From positions 1 to 50,889 of the forward strand of contig CAYLLA010000007.1 of assembly GCA_964384555.1 (NCBI GenBank): 50,889 nucleotides of DNA, in the 5' to 3' direction. The notes beneath the pieces were generated by a model. The model was not told where the DNA came from. It ran no database searches and saw only the letters and a program-made list of their open reading frames with translations. Shown here in pieces: positions 50,644 to 50,889 of the stretch (its first letter is position 1; every line of letters begins with the position of its first letter). This DNA is from CAG-390 sp964384555. Lineage in GTDB: Bacteria; Bacillota; Clostridia; Oscillospirales; CAG-272. The position numbers and the translations under genes are program-made.

Positions 50644-50889
50644 TTATCGATAGCTACGGTCTATCACTTCAACGTCAAGATAGTCCGAGTATTCCTCGAT
50701 AAGATCGTTGAGTTGATAAAAATAAGCGGTAAAAAGCCCGGAGACGGCATATCTCTTGCGCTCGTCCTCCTCAAATTCGGGAAGGGCGGCCTTGGCGGTA
50801 ACAACTATCCTTGTTGCCCCCTCGTTGACATCATACTGTATGTCAGAGGCGTATGCCAGCTCCACGGCGTTAACGATAAGCATGGTCAT
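50644..50889 (-). CDS. prp: Ribosomal-processing cysteine protease Prp, C-terminal part
   Basis: Eighty-one residues are visible; the 5' end lies beyond the window. The position directly upstream of rpmA is the usual one for prp (rplU-prp-rpmA). The sequence also fits the C-terminal half of Prp: VNAVELAY helix, DIQYDVNEG strand and turn, and a last helix FTAYFYQLNDLIEEYSDY followed by a short strand. The catalytic His and Cys would lie in the missing N-terminal part. The apparent Met at 50889 is probably internal. Confidence 0.7.
   Translation of the reverse strand: MTMLIVNAVELAYASDIQYDVNEGATRIVVTAKAALPEFEEDERKRYAVSGLFTAYFYQLNDLIEEYSDYLDVEVIDRSYR

Noticed and set aside
1..50889. CRISPR arrays, tRNA or rRNA genes, insertion sequences, prophage genes
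   Set aside because: No regularly spaced repeats, cloverleaf or rRNA sequence, transposase or phage structural protein was recognised on either strand.

Overview
The window looks like chromosome of an anaerobic, low-oxygen-adapted member of the Clostridia, probably a gut-type Oscillospirales or similar lineage. This rests on a HydCBA-type [FeFe]-hydrogenase, a cobalamin-free set of one-carbon and glycolytic genes, ribosomal protein L27 with the Firmicutes-type cleavable N-terminus next to its protease Prp, a DivIVA-like protein, strong AGGAGG ribosome-binding sites and many lipoproteins. Most of the DNA is moderately G+C-rich with strongly biased codons, so the antisense strand carries very long meaningless open frames. 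The segment from about 26,860 to 30,430 is visibly A+T-rich and differs in codon use.

Layout. 1-5,045: tail of a repeat-containing surface protein with an in-frame stop, then hydC-hydB-hydA. 5,204-5,779 (-): xpt. 6,089-9,674 (+): a tightly overlapping five-gene unit (DivIVA-like coiled coil, XRE/TPR regulator, small lipoprotein, GNAT, SGNH hydrolase). 9,773-18,157 (-): a six-gene operon of two leucine-rich-repeat lipoproteins, three SPFH/band-7 membrane proteins and a heavy-metal-type P-type ATPase, read from one good promoter and closed by one strong terminator. 18,365-22,687 (-): a GlmU-like left-handed beta-helix protein, a phosphoglucosamine mutase fused to an XRE DNA-binding domain, a small membrane protein and prfB. 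22,957-26,858 (+): DUF1858 protein, trmK, a NIF3-family protein, a metallophosphoesterase homologue lacking its metal ligands, and an RlmD/RumA-type RNA methyltransferase.

26,859-30,430 is an accessory island: a type II restriction-modification pair arranged tail to tail, a C-terminal fragment of a second RlmD-like protein, a GNAT pseudogene made of two unrelated halves, and a palindromic repeat element. 30,689-34,437 (+) is a heterodimeric ABC exporter. 34,646-37,467 (+) holds a secreted anchored protein, an Lgt-like membrane protein and a CPBP protease. 37,508-39,163 is a divergent pair, SGNH hydrolase and membrane-bound XRE regulator, with repeated motifs in the shared promoter region. 39,251-50,889 carries mostly housekeeping genes (gpmI, a DHH/DHHA2 phosphoesterase, an Mrp ATPase, a SanA/DUF218 protein, lgt, folD, a sugar isomerase, a large Ig-repeat surface protein, rpmA and the end of prp).

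The best candidate for an undescribed system is the LRR-LRR-SPFH-SPFH-SPFH-P-type ATPase operon: its gene order and spacing suggest a membrane scaffold built round a metal pump, with cell-surface lipoproteins as its outer part. That role is inference. No rRNA, tRNA, CRISPR array, insertion sequence or prophage was seen.
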